A stretch of DNA of 64,000 nt. Source: Pseudomonas cannabina. GTDB taxonomy: Bacteria; Pseudomonadota; Gammaproteobacteria; Pseudomonadales; Pseudomonadaceae. Position numbers and translations under genes: made by a program. A model generated the notes under the pieces. That model made no database searches and had not been told where the DNA came from. It saw only the letters and a program-made list of their open reading frames with translations. Below are positions 17,510 through 26,891 of this stretch, in pieces; within the stretch, counting starts at the first letter, position 1; each line of letters starts with the position of its first letter. The DNA lies in the NCBI RefSeq assembly GCF_900100365.1, contig NZ_FNKU01000001.1, positions 5,273,501 to 5,337,500 of the forward strand. The letters are read 5' to 3'.

Positions 17510-19212
17510 TGACTTTCGACACTCCGGCCATCGTCATCCTGGGCAATGGCAGCCTCGCTACGGCGCGGCGCCTTCAGCAGTTGTTTCTTGGCGCGCAGAT
17601 TCACGGTCTTGCCGAGCGGGTGAGCGGCGCTGATTGCACCTACCGAGAGTTTGGCGCGACGCTGCGTCAGTTATACCGGCAGAACACGCCGATCATTGCC
17701 CTGTGTGCGGCGGGCATCGTGATCCGCACGCTGGCGCCGCTGTTGCTGGAAAAAGGCGCCGAGCCGCCGGTGCTGGCCGTGGCCGAAGACGGCAGCGCCG
17801 TGGTGCCGCTGCTGGGCGGTCTGGGCGGGGTCAATGTCATGGCGCGCAACATTGCGACCGGGCTTGGTGTTGCACCGGCGATCACCACCAGCGGCGAGCT
17901 GCGTTTCGGCACGTGTTTGCTCAACCCTCCCAGCGGCTATGCGTTGGGCGATCTGGAGCTGGGCAAGCGCTTTGTCTCCGATCTGCTCTCCGGTGAGCCG
18001 GTGCGCATCGAAGGCGAGGCGCCGTGGCTCGACCGGGCGCAACTGCCTGAAGATCCGCAAGCCGAACTGGCGATTCATGTCGGCTCTGCCGTGCGTGAGC
18101 CTTCAGCCAATGAATTGCTGATCTACCCGCGCAGCGTGCTGGTGGCCGTCAGTGAAATAACCGAGGAAACGGCGGCGCGGGTTCGCTCGGCCTTGCATGA
18201 TTCGCGCATTGCCGAACAATCCCTGGCCTGCCTGCTGGCCAGCGAAGAGCAGATGGCCAACGCGCACCTGCATCAGGCGGCTGCGGAGCTGGGCGTTCCC
18301 GTGCGCTTCGTCAAGACGGGGTCGGCCAGCGACATGGCCTCAAGTGCCGTGCCGCAGCCACTGACTTCCATCTCCGTCAGTAATCAGATGGCGATTGCCG
18401 TCGCCGAGCAGCCGCTGGATGCAGAGCGGATCGGTCGTGGCCGTGGGCGTGTTGCGGTGATTGGCCTGGGCCCCGGCGCTACGGACCTGATGGTACCGGC
18501 CGTCAAGTCCGAACTGGCGCGCGCCAATGATGTGTTGGGTTACGAAACCTACGTGCGCATGGCCGGGCCGTTTCGCGCTGATCAAGTGCTGCACAGCACC
18601 GACAATCGCGAAGAAATGCTGCGCGCCCGACATGCCTTCGAGCTGGCCGCGCAAGGTCGCTCGGTGGTAGTCGTGTCGTCCGGTGATCCGGGCGTCTTCG
18701 CCATGGCCTCGGCGGTGCTCGAAGCGCTGCATGAGTCCGATAATCCGCACTGGCATGCGGTCGAGCTGGAGATTCTGCCGGGTGTCTCGGCCTCGCTGGC
18801 AACCGCCGCTCAGGCCGGCGCACCGCTGGGTCATGACTTTTGCGTGCTGTCGCTGTCCGACAACCTCAAGCCGTGGGAGATCATCGAAAAGCGTCTCGAC
18901 CTTGCCTGCCAAGCCGATCTGGCACTGGCCTTCTACAACCCCATTTCTCGCTCTCGACCTTGGCAACTGGGGCGTGCGCTGGAAATCGTTCGTCAGCATC
19001 GGCTGCCCGAAACCCCAGTGACATTGGGCCGTGACGTTGGTCGTCCGGGTCAGACACTGCGTGTAATCACGCTGGGTGAACTGACACCGGAGCAGGTGGA
19101 CATGCGCACCATGGTGCTGATCGGCTCATCGCTGACCTGCACCTTTCCTCGTAACAGCGGTGGCCATTGGGTGTATACGCCGCGCTGGTATGGCCAGAAG
19201 CCTACAGCCTGA
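17509..19212 (+). CDS. cobJ: CbiG-CobJ fusion: precorrin-3B C17-methyltransferase with N-terminal CbiG domain
   Basis: 567-residue fusion. Residues about 5-300 are CbiG-like (LCAAGIVIRTLAPLL, LLGGLGGVNVMARNIA, and FVKTGSASDMASSA close to the junction), the domain that in the anaerobic route opens the delta-lactone. Residues about 310-567 are the C17-methyltransferase that also contracts the ring (VAVIGLGPGATDLMVPAVK, VVVSSGDPGVFAMA, LAFYNPISRSRPWQL). The fusion is common in pseudomonads. The ATG at 17509 is coupled to the cobI stop; an in-frame ATG 12 bases earlier lies inside cobI. Last gene of the plus-strand cob operon. Confidence 0.93.
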   Translation: MTFDTPAIVILGNGSLATARRLQQLFLGAQIHGLAERVSGADCTYREFGATLRQLYRQNTPIIALCAAGIVIRTLAPLLLEKGAEPPVLAVAEDGSAVVPLLGGLGGVNVMARNIATGLGVAPAITTSGELRFGTCLLNPPSGYALGDLELGKRFVSDLLSGEPVRIEGEAPWLDRAQLPEDPQAELAIHVGSAVREPSANELLIYPRSVLVAVSEITEETAARVRSALHDSRIAEQSLACLLASEEQMANAHLHQAAAELGVPVRFVKTGSASDMASSAVPQPLTSISVSNQMAIAVAEQPLDAERIGRGRGRVAVIGLGPGATDLMVPAVKSELARANDVLGYETYVRMAGPFRADQVLHSTDNREEMLRARHAFELAAQGRSVVVVSSGDPGVFAMASAVLEALHESDNPHWHAVELEILPGVSASLATAAQAGAPLGHDFCVLSLSDNLKPWEIIEKRLDLACQADLALAFYNPISRSRPWQLGRALEIVRQHRLPETPVTLGRDVGRPGQTLRVITLGELTPEQVDMRTMVLIGSSLTCTFPRNSGGHWVYTPRWYGQKPTA

Positions 19213-19558
19213 TCCCGACGACTTGTAATACGGCCCTCGCGTGATTGTGGGAAAGCGCCGAAACCCTTATGTAAAAGCGCGATATGCAAGCTGGACTTTC
19301 GGCCTGCATATCGCGGGAATTGATCGCTTGCGAGCTACCCACCTTGTAATTCATTTCGTTGTTTGCCCGTGGAGTGCTCTGTTATGCCCGATCTGTCAGG
19401 GGATCACAGGCCGTTCCACGTGTTGCTTTTTCGCAGCAATCAGCAATCTGGCGACTTGGCGCAGACATTTATCGATACAGGGCGCGGCCAGGCAATCCGT
19501 TTTATTTCGTTAGTCTTGTTCCTGTCTATCGGGACGCATTAATTAAAGGACTAATGAA
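19213..19558. other. 346-bp gap after cobJ with one long hairpin
   Basis: No credible gene. CGCGATATGCA (19278-19288) and TGCATATCGCG (19305-19315) form a perfect 11-bp stem with a 16-nt loop, about 65 bp after the cobJ stop, and may end the cob transcript, although no T-run follows. The remainder is lower in GC and must carry the promoter of the next gene; AAAGGA 8 nt before its ATG is a clear ribosome site. Confidence 0.6.
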
Positions 19559-20383
19559 ATGAAAAAGGAAACCCCTGTGAGCACCATCGATAACCTTGAT
19601 TACCTCGCTGCCTGTGAGCTGGCTGACTGCCCCCCGCAATTGGCCGCCTTTGCAGCTCGAAATGCCCCGTCGCGTCTGGTGGGCGGCGATGCGACGGGCG
19701 CCACCGCAAGTGACGAGGGCGCTACAGCCGCAGTCGTCGCAGGCGGCCTTATCGCCTTTGCCGAGGGCGTGTCGCGGCTGAACAAGGACGACGTAATGGA
19801 CTCCTTTCTGTTCGCTACCCTGGTCGCCAACAAGGAGTTCAACGCCGAAACAGAGGGCGATCAGTGGTACGACAAATTTAATGAAGTGCTCTCCAAGGTT
19901 GGCTGGCTGTCCACGCACTGGAACTACTCGCGTTACAGTGCCGCGCAGCAACGCTTCACCATGGACGAGGTCGGTCTCGAGATTCTCGGTTCGGCCATCG
20001 CCGCCGCGGCTCTGCCAGGCCCTGCCTCGCTGTTGATGCTCAAGGTCGCCGCTGATGCCGTTGCCGCCCTGAGTGCCAAAAAAGAGCCGCTGCGCCTGTT
20101 CGAGAGCCAGACCAAAGCGCACCGTGGCGGCAGTTTTCGCATCGCCTCCTGCATTGAGTCGGCAGATGGCACCGTCAATCTGGCCATGGCCGCAGTCAGC
20201 TTTCAGACCGACAGCGAAGTCACCAATGTTCTGTTCTGGGAATGGCAGGACACCAACGTCAAAACCTGGAAGGGTGAGGACAATCTGGTGCTCAACACCC
20301 GTCTGTATGCACGTCAGCGCGAAATGATTCAGCAAAAACTGGGCGACAGCGCCAAGAGTGCAATCGACGCGTTCGAGATCTGA
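19559..20383 (+). CDS. Hypothetical protein, first of three paralogues (intact)
   Basis: 274 residues, family not recognised. After MKKETPVSTIDNLDYL comes an Ala/Gly-rich hydrophobic region (residues about 40-75), then the block shared with the two following genes: DVMDSFLFATLVANKEFNAE, QWYDKFNEVLSKVGWL. A second hydrophobic stretch (about residues 145-170, LGSAIAAAALPGPASLLML) and a beta-rich C-terminus with GSFRIASCIESADGTVNLAM follow. There is no classical signal peptide. RBS AAAGGA 8 nt before the ATG. As the only undamaged member of the trio it defines the family; role unknown. Confidence 0.75.
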   Translation: MKKETPVSTIDNLDYLAACELADCPPQLAAFAARNAPSRLVGGDATGATASDEGATAAVVAGGLIAFAEGVSRLNKDDVMDSFLFATLVANKEFNAETEGDQWYDKFNEVLSKVGWLSTHWNYSRYSAAQQRFTMDEVGLEILGSAIAAAALPGPASLLMLKVAADAVAALSAKKEPLRLFESQTKAHRGGSFRIASCIESADGTVNLAMAAVSFQTDSEVTNVLFWEWQDTNVKTWKGEDNLVLNTRLYARQREMIQQKLGDSAKSAIDAFEI

Positions 20384-20441
20384 ATGGATTATTTGCGGAG
20401 ACGCGTGTCGTCTCCGCTGCCGGGATAAAAGGAATTTTCCC

Positions 20442-21140
20442 ATGAAGCAGAAACTGAACGCCGGGGTGGTCAACGCGGGTTGTCTGCTGTTTTTTCCTGA
20501 GCAGGGTCAGACGGCCTCGCACAGCGATGTCATGGACTCGATGCTGTATGTGCAGTTGGCCGCATCGAAGAAATACCCGAAATTTGCCAGCTTCGATAAA
20601 TGGAATGAAACCTAGCTGGCGGCGGCAATGAGTTTTGGCTGGATGCTCAAAGCCAGCGAGCATGTCAGTGAGCCGTTGGAGGCAGACGCTACCGAGACAA
20701 TATGGAGCAGTGTCCGTCGAGCGCTTGCAGCGTCAGTCACACCAGCGGCGCTTGATCATGCGGAGCAGTCGTTGCGCAAGGCTTGCACGCAGCCTTCTGG
20801 AAGTCGGGCCGTTCGATTGCTGGCTGGCCAAGTGCTTGAACAGGAGGCGGATCATGCTGGAGGCGCGCAGACCGTCGTGGCTGTGCAAACAGGTTTCATC
20901 GACGAGCAGCGTAACCTGACGCTGGTACAGCTCCATTTTGTCACCCGCCAGCCGCTGAGCGACGGCTTTCTGTTCGACGTTCTTGAGCCTGCCAGTACGG
21001 TTGGCAATATCAGTCTGACCTTCTACGCCCTGCACCTGATGGATCTTGTGTATCTACAGTCTCGCGACAAAATCAGCTCGGCGCTGGCAACCAGGCGTGC
21101 GGGCCTGATCGAGACGTTGACTGAGGTTTCCGATGTCTGA
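20442..21140 (+). pseudogene. Second paralogue of the trio, broken by an in-frame TAG
   Basis: ATG at 20442 (AAAAGGAA about 8 nt upstream). The first 57 codons contain the family block DVMDSMLYVQLAASKKYPKF...FDKWNET, then TAG (20613-20615, codon 58). The frame continues LAAAMSFGWMLKASEH through to a stop at 21140, giving a 232-codon gene. The C-terminal half (TVVAVQTGFIDEQRNLTLVQ) parallels the beta-rich part of its neighbours. A Trp or Gln codon changed by one base would restore it. No reason to suppose the 3' part is expressed by itself. Confidence 0.8.
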
Positions 21141-21197
21141 TCGCGCTACAGCCAACATCATCAGCCTGCAACGGTAGTCAGGCCCTCATGGAAGAGA

Positions 21198-21842
21198 GTG
21201 AAAAAAATGAGTACAGACACAGATAACGCCGCCTATCTGGGCAATATCCCCAGTATGGTGGCGTTTCTTCCAGGGTTATCGAGCGAGGAACGCTCCGACC
21301 TTCAGGACGTGCTGCTGGATGCGCAATTGTTCGCCGGCAAACAGTTCGATTTCAAGACGCAGTGGAGCAGCTGGATGCATTACTACCGCAACCGGCTCAA
21401 GGCGCGCGGCATACAGCAAACAGGAGTGATTCTGGGGGACTCGCTGGTCGTGAGTAACGTTGACGATTTGCTGCAGGCGACCTTCAAGCTCAGCAACCCT
21501 GCAGACCGCAAGCGTCTTGGCGGCATGGTGCAACGTGCCTTCAGTGTGATGGGGGTGAATCAGGCAGCGGAGTCTTATTTTCAAAACGGTTTCGATCAAG
21601 GCCGTCTTGGCAGTTTTCAGGTCGTACCCTGTGAAAATTACAAGCCGAACCGGACCCTTCTGTTGCTGTGCAGTCTGCACCTGAGTGTTGACGACCATGC
21701 GCCGGGTACGCGATGACTGCTGTTCCACTTCAAGGGCGGCAGTTACACCTTTGACCGCGATGTTTACGCGGCTTTTCGCAGCGACGTGGCGCGTTATCTG
21801 GATGGCAAAGCACGCAATATGGTGCGTTCGGCATCTATCTGA
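21198..21842 (+). pseudogene. Third paralogue of the trio, broken near its end by TGA
   Basis: GTG at 21198 gives MKKMSTDTDNAAYL, parallel to the MKK start of the first paralogue; an ATG at 21207 is the alternative. Family block: SDLQDVLLDAQLFAGKQFDF, TQWSSWMHYYRNRLKARG. TGA at 21714-21716 stops it at 172 residues, but the same frame continues LLFHFKGGSYTFDRDVYAAF to a stop at 21842, about 42 residues more. CGA-TGA-CTG-CTG is most simply TGG (Trp) mutated to TGA. The truncated form loses only the last fifth, so residual function is conceivable. Confidence 0.78.
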
Positions 21843-21848
21843 GCCCGA

Positions 21849-22460
21849 TCAGGGCAGCAGATAACCCCTGACGCCGGTAAAAATGATCTGCGCAGCCAGC
21901 GCGCAGACGAACAGCCCCATCAGGCGGCTGACGATCTGCAAGCCTTGATCACCTAGAATGCGCTCGATGCGGTTTGCGAGGTAGAGCACCACGCCGACCG
22001 TCAGGCTGGCCAGCGCGATGCTCTGGATGGCAGTGAGCTTGTCATCCCAGTGGGGCTGGCTGACGCCCATGACCAGCAGCGCACCGATAGTGCCGGGGCC
22101 TACCGTCAGCGGAATGGTCAACGGAACGATGGTCACGTCCTGCTGGATGTTGTCGGTCTGCACCGCGGACTTGCCTTGCGCCATGGCCAATGCCGAGATG
22201 AACAGCACGCTGCCGGCGCCGATCCGAAACGCATCGACGGTAATCCCGAACACATCGAAAATGATCCGCCCGAACAAGTACAGCAGCACGCTGGAGATCA
22301 GCGTGGCCAGCGCCACTTTCCAGGCCAGACGACGCTGTTCCTTGCGCGAGTGACCTCGGGTCAGGCTGATAAAGCAGGAAAGAACGAAGAACGGGCTGTA
22401 AAGCACCAGCATTTTCAGATAAACGCTGAACAACACGTGAAGCATGACGTTGGCTCGCAT
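21849..22460 (-). CDS. MarC/YhgN-family inner-membrane protein
   Basis: 203 residues with six predicted membrane segments (for example LKMLVLYSPFFVLSCFISLT near the N-terminus, VALATLISSVLLYLFGRII, LMGLFVCALAAQIIFTGV at the end) and the family's IPLTVGPGTIGALLVMG loop. MarC/UPF0056 proteins are conserved, but their substrate is unknown; the old link to multiple antibiotic resistance was not upheld. It lies convergent to the paralogue trio, 6 bp away, and downstream of retS on the same strand. Confidence 0.88.
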   Translation of the reverse strand: MRANVMLHVLFSVYLKMLVLYSPFFVLSCFISLTRGHSRKEQRRLAWKVALATLISSVLLYLFGRIIFDVFGITVDAFRIGAGSVLFISALAMAQGKSAVQTDNIQQDVTIVPLTIPLTVGPGTIGALLVMGVSQPHWDDKLTAIQSIALASLTVGVVLYLANRIERILGDQGLQIVSRLMGLFVCALAAQIIFTGVRGYLLP

Positions 22461-22517
22461 CGGCAGATGAGTGGGCAGCGCCAGTCTATCAGGCCCGTGT
22501 GCTTTGCCGATGCGCTG

Positions 22518-25307
22518 TCAGTTCTGTTGATACAACTCGCCGGCCGAGGTCAGTCCGCGAGCCTTGTCGCGATGGGCCACCCAATGCTCGACCAGTTCGC
22601 GCAGTTGCGACAACTCGATGGGCTTGGCCATGTGGCCGTCCATGCCGGCCTGACGTGCGCGATCCTTGTGTTCGGTGAGGATGTGCGCGGTCAGGGCGAC
22701 AACCGGCGTGCGCACGCGCTGATTGCCGACTTCCCAGGCACGTAGCTGCTCAGTGGCCGAGAAACCATCGAGGATCGGCATTTCGCAATCCATCAGCACC
22801 AGATCGTAGCGCTGCGCTTTCATGGCGCGTAGCGCTTCTTCGCCGTTGCTGGCGGTATCGGGATTGAGATTGAGCTTGCCGAGCATGCCGCGAATCACTT
22901 TGGTCGAAATGCTGTTGTCTTCGGCCACCAGGATCCGGAAGTCGCCCGGCACGCTGACCGGAGTGTTGAACACCGGGCTGGACTTGGGGGCTGTTACGCC
23001 TTTGTTCAATTGAGTCAGCTCATCGGCCAGCGTGGTCTTGAGCGTGTAGCCCGCGACCGGTTTGGCCAGAATGCGCTTGATACCGGAGTTGCGGGCGATG
23101 ATCTTGCTGGGCGCATTGCTGATGCCGGTGAGCATGATCAGCAGGATGTCGTGATTCAGGCTCGGGTCTTCCTTGATCTTGGCGGCCAGTTGCATGCCGG
23201 TCATGCCGGGCATGTTCTGGTCCAGCAGGACCACATCGAAATAGTCACGCAGGTGCGCCTTGGTGCGCAGCAGTGCAAGTGCTTCCTTGCCGGACGCCAC
23301 GGCACTGACATTCAGGCCCCAGGCGCTGCATTGCTGGACCAGCACCATGCGACAGGTATCATTGTCGTCGACCACCAGCACCCTGGCATCCTTCAACGGG
23401 CTGTCCAGGTCGATGGTCGGCTGTTCCAGCAGCTTGGCGTCCAGCGGCAGGGTCAGCCACAGTGTATTGCCTGGGGTGCCGCTGTTCTGGATGCCGAACT
23501 CGCCATCCATCAGCACGATCAGCTGGCGGGCAATCACCAGCCCCAAATGGCCGCCCAGCCTGCTGCTGGCGAGGAAGTTTCTGCTGTGCAGCTCGGCATG
23601 CAGCAGTTCGTCGCGCTCTTCGTCGGACATCGACTCGCCGCTGTCCTGCACCGCAATGCGCAGGCGAACCGGGCCAGTTTTCGACGTTTCCAGCGCCACT
23701 GCCAGCAGGATTTCGCCTTCGTCGGTTTTCTTCAGGGCGTTTTCCAGCAGGCTCAACAGGGTCTGACGCAAGCGGGTCGGATCGCCACTGATGACACGCG
23801 GCACCTGCGGCTGGATCAGGCTGATCAGTTCGACCTGCTGCTGTTCTGCCTTGGCGCGGAAAATGTTCAGACAGTCCTCGACCAGCGCGCTGATGTCGAA
23901 CTGCACGTCGTCGAGCTCGATCTGCCCTGATTCCAGCTTGGTGATGTCGAGAATTTCGTTGATCAGTGTCAGCAGCTCGTTACCGGCGCTGTGGATGGTC
24001 TGAACATAATCGCGCTGCTTGACCGACAGCGGCGTGCCAAGCAACAGTTCGGTCATGCCCAGCACGCCATTCATCGGTGTGCGTATCTCATGGCTGATCT
24101 TGGCCAGAAATTCTGCCTTGGCATTGATTTCTGCGGTGCTGGCGGCCTGGTCGCGACTGAGGCTGAAGCGGTCTTCAGTGATGCTGCGATGGCGTTCGCT
24201 CAGGGCCAGGCTCATCAACAAGCCGCTGATGCAGAATACGCTCAGCAGCGCGAGGATCAGCCATTGTGGCGGGATCAGGCTGAGCCACAACAGGCCTGGC
24301 AGCACCACCATGTAACCGATATTGAAGGTGATCATCCCCAGCACGAACAGGCGTGCTGAACGATAGCCTTTCTGCCAGTGCCACACTGACACCGCAAGAA
24401 TGCTCAGGGTGGTAATCGACACCAGAACGAAGGTAAGGATGTTGATCGGCAGTGTGCTGTCGAACAGTACCAGCAGCGCGCCGAGCCCCATGAGTACGGC
24501 GTTGCCCAGCAGCAGCCGATCAAGCTTGCGCACATTGCGGTGGACAAAGAAGTAGTAGGTGTAGATCAAGCCTGCCACCGCAGCCAACAGCAGAGCCAAG
24601 TGCGCGCTTGGCGTCTGGGCGATGTGCCATGGATCGATCGGGCGCAGCAGGTTGAGCAACAGCAGGGCGCTGAGCCCGAGCAACGACTCACAGGCCGCCA
24701 GCCACAGATTGCTGCGTGAGCGGGTATGCCCATAGCGCGTCAGGTTCTGTACGATCAGCATCGACAGCGCACCGAACAACAGGCCGAACAGAAACGGTTC
24801 GGTCTCGTCTGCCGCGCTCTGGATCGCTGACTCCAGCGTGATGCTGGGACGCATTTTCTGGGCAGACACCAGCCTCAGGTAGATATCCAGAGAGGCCGAG
24901 CTTTGCGGAATAGGCAACAGAAAATCGTTGGAAGGCAGGCGCTGATCTTCAATGGGCACCTCGTTACCGGTGCGCAGGTGATCGATCAACTGGTCGCCAT
25001 CCATGACATACATGTCAGCGCTGACAAGGTCTGGCGCGAAGATGCGTAGCAGTTGCTCGTGCTGGGTGGGTTGCAACCGGTAATGCAGCCACACCGCGCC
25101 GCTGCGCTCGGTGGCAGCGACACGCTCCAGTTCGGTGGGGCTGAATTGATTCTGATAGCGCGCCGAACGGATTTCATCCAGCGACAGGCTGGCTTTTTCG
25201 TCGAGCAGCGTTGACCAGCCTGCGCCATGCTCTGCCTGAGCCGACAGCATGCACAGCAAGGTCAGCAGGCCGACCGTTGAGGCTATGGCAATCCTGAGCC
25301 AACGCAC
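22518..25307 (-). CDS. retS: Hybrid sensor kinase RetS
   Basis: 929-residue membrane hybrid histidine kinase that in pseudomonads binds and inhibits GacS, so controlling RsmY/Z and the switch between acute virulence and biofilm/T6SS. Order: signal sequence (about 1-25), periplasmic 7TMR-DISMED2 sensor (about 30-160), seven-helix membrane domain (about 165-375), HisKA with [15 protein letters not shown] (His near 406), a HATPase whose glycine boxes are poor ([15 protein letters not shown]), and two receivers with phosphoacceptor Asp in LLDQNMPG (about 696) and LMDCEMPI (about 839). Architecture, length and position beside purD all match P. aeruginosa RetS (PA4856). Starts 90 bp after purD on the same strand. 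Confidence 0.93.
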   Translation of the reverse strand: MRWLRIAIASTVGLLTLLCMLSAQAEHGAGWSTLLDEKASLSLDEIRSARYQNQFSPTELERVAATERSGAVWLHYRLQPTQHEQLLRIFAPDLVSADMYVMDGDQLIDHLRTGNEVPIEDQRLPSNDFLLPIPQSSASLDIYLRLVSAQKMRPSITLESAIQSAADETEPFLFGLLFGALSMLIVQNLTRYGHTRSRSNLWLAACESLLGLSALLLLNLLRPIDPWHIAQTPSAHLALLLAAVAGLIYTYYFFVHRNVRKLDRLLLGNAVLMGLGALLVLFDSTLPINILTFVLVSITTLSILAVSVWHWQKGYRSARLFVLGMITFNIGYMVVLPGLLWLSLIPPQWLILALLSVFCISGLLMSLALSERHRSITEDRFSLSRDQAASTAEINAKAEFLAKISHEIRTPMNGVLGMTELLLGTPLSVKQRDYVQTIHSAGNELLTLINEILDITKLESGQIELDDVQFDISALVEDCLNIFRAKAEQQQVELISLIQPQVPRVISGDPTRLRQTLLSLLENALKKTDEGEILLAVALETSKTGPVRLRIAVQDSGESMSDEERDELLHAELHSRNFLASSRLGGHLGLVIARQLIVLMDGEFGIQNSGTPGNTLWLTLPLDAKLLEQPTIDLDSPLKDARVLVVDDNDTCRMVLVQQCSAWGLNVSAVASGKEALALLRTKAHLRDYFDVVLLDQNMPGMTGMQLAAKIKEDPSLNHDILLIMLTGISNAPSKIIARNSGIKRILAKPVAGYTLKTTLADELTQLNKGVTAPKSSPVFNTPVSVPGDFRILVAEDNSISTKVIRGMLGKLNLNPDTASNGEEALRAMKAQRYDLVLMDCEMPILDGFSATEQLRAWEVGNQRVRTPVVALTAHILTEHKDRARQAGMDGHMAKPIELSQLRELVEHWVAHRDKARGLTSAGELYQQN

Positions 25308-25360
25308 TATGAAATCCCTTCGTGAGTGAATGCCTGGTAAAACCGCGCAGCGCAGGATAG

Positions 25361-25392
25361 CCGGCCAGAGCCTTTGGTCAGGCGCTGGCCGG
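25361..25392. terminator. Hairpin between purD and retS
   Basis: CCGGCCAGAGCC and GGCGCTGGCCGG pair over 12 positions with one mismatch and an 8-nt loop, just after the purD stop. A T-run is missing, so it may attenuate rather than end transcription before retS. Confidence 0.45.
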
Positions 25393-25397
25393 GTTGA

Positions 25398-26693
25398 TCA
25401 TTCTTGTTCTTCGCCACGCTCGCGGGCAATGGCACGGTAGCCAATGTCATTACGGTAAAAACAACCTTCCCAATTGACCTTCGATGCCAGCGCGTAGGCA
25501 TTATTCTGCGCGCTGCCGACACTGTCACCCAGTGCTGTGGCACACAGTACACGACCGCCACTGGTCACGACACGATCATCCTGCAAGGCGGTGCCTGCGT
25601 GGAATACCTTGCCTTCCAGTTGCGCAGCGGCATCCAGCCCCTCGATGACGGCACCTTTGGCGTAATCGCCAGGATAACCACCGGCCGCCAGCACGATACC
25701 CAGGCTCGGGCGTGGGTCCCATCGGGCTTCGACCTTGTCCAGCGCTTGTGCCAGAGCCGCTTCGATCAGCAACACCAGGCTCGATTGCAGACGCAACATG
25801 ACCGGCTGGGTTTCCGGATCGCCAAAGCGGCAGTTGAACTCGATCACCTTGGGGTTGCCAGCCTTGTCGATCATCAGACCAGCATAGAGGAAACCGGTGT
25901 AAACGTTACCTTCTTCAGCCATGCCACGGACGGTCGGCCAGATGACCAGGTCCATGACCCGTTGATGAACCTCGGCGGTGACCACCGGGGCAGGGGAGTA
26001 GGCACCCATGCCGCCCGTGTTCGGGCCGCTATCGCCGTCGCCGACGCGTTTGTGGTCCTGGCTGGTGGCCATTGGCAGCACATTCTTGCCGTCGACCATG
26101 ACGATGAAGCTGGCTTCTTCGCCATCCAGAAACTCTTCGATTACAACGCGTGAACCGGCATCGCCAAAAGCATTGCCGGCCAGCATGTCGCGTACCGCGT
26201 CTTCGGCTTCGGCGAGGGTCATGGCGACGATGACGCCCTTGCCTGCCGCCAGACCGTCGGCCTTGATGACGATCGGCGCGCCTTTTTCACGCAGATACGC
26301 CAGTGCAGGCTCGATCTCGGTGAAGTTCTGATAGTCGGCCATCGGGATCTTGTGGCGCGCCAGAAAATCCTTGGTAAATGCCTTGGAGCCTTCCAGCTGC
26401 GCAGCGCCGGCCGTCGGGCCGAAGCAATGCAGGCCGCGGCTGCGGAACAGATCGACAACGCCTGCAACCAATGGCACTTCAGGGCCGACGATGGTCAGCG
26501 AAACGTTCTGCTCGGCGAAATCCGCCAATTGCTCCATCGCCAGCACGTCGATGTTCACGTTCTCGCACTTGGCTTCAATCGCCGTGCCCGCATTGCCGGG
26601 TGCAACGAACACCTTCTGGACACGCGGGTCCTGAGCGACTTTCCAGGCCAGAGCGTGTTCACGACCGCCGCTGCCAATGATCAAAACATTCAT
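25398..26693 (-). CDS. purD: Phosphoribosylamine-glycine ligase PurD
   Basis: 431-residue ATP-grasp ligase joining glycine to phosphoribosylamine, step two of purine synthesis. Shows MNVLIIGSGGREHALAWK, GPEVPLVAGVVD, the ATP-grasp core IVIKADGLAAGKGVIVA, GDGDSGPNTGGMGAYSPAP and EFNCRFGDPETQPVM. The ATG at 26693 begins the conserved Rossmann strand; the longer open frame upstream is not coding. It follows purH on the same strand after a gap of about 200 bp in which no feature stands out. Confidence 0.96.
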   Translation of the reverse strand: MNVLIIGSGGREHALAWKVAQDPRVQKVFVAPGNAGTAIEAKCENVNIDVLAMEQLADFAEQNVSLTIVGPEVPLVAGVVDLFRSRGLHCFGPTAGAAQLEGSKAFTKDFLARHKIPMADYQNFTEIEPALAYLREKGAPIVIKADGLAAGKGVIVAMTLAEAEDAVRDMLAGNAFGDAGSRVVIEEFLDGEEASFIVMVDGKNVLPMATSQDHKRVGDGDSGPNTGGMGAYSPAPVVTAEVHQRVMDLVIWPTVRGMAEEGNVYTGFLYAGLMIDKAGNPKVIEFNCRFGDPETQPVMLRLQSSLVLLIEAALAQALDKVEARWDPRPSLGIVLAAGGYPGDYAKGAVIEGLDAAAQLEGKVFHAGTALQDDRVVTSGGRVLCATALGDSVGSAQNNAYALASKVNWEGCFYRNDIGYRAIARERGEEQE

Positions 26694-26891
26694 TTCAAAA
26701 ACCTCGATGACGCTGATTCTGGAGTACGCGGTGTGTCTGCAAGGATCAATACCGCAATACGAGGTCGCAATGGCGTTGGTGTATGCAAGGCGGATGGGGC
26801 TTCGCTGAGCGGAGTTGCCTCTTGGCAATGAGCATCAGCGGAGCCCCATTCAACGCAGCAGACGCCTGCGGCAGTGCGGCCGTTTTTCTGA

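Noticed and set aside
19213..19558. Hrp-box-type promoter ahead of the paralogue trio (would suggest type III effectors)
   Set aside because: No GGAACC with a properly spaced CCAC was found; the same holds for the toxin gene upstream region.
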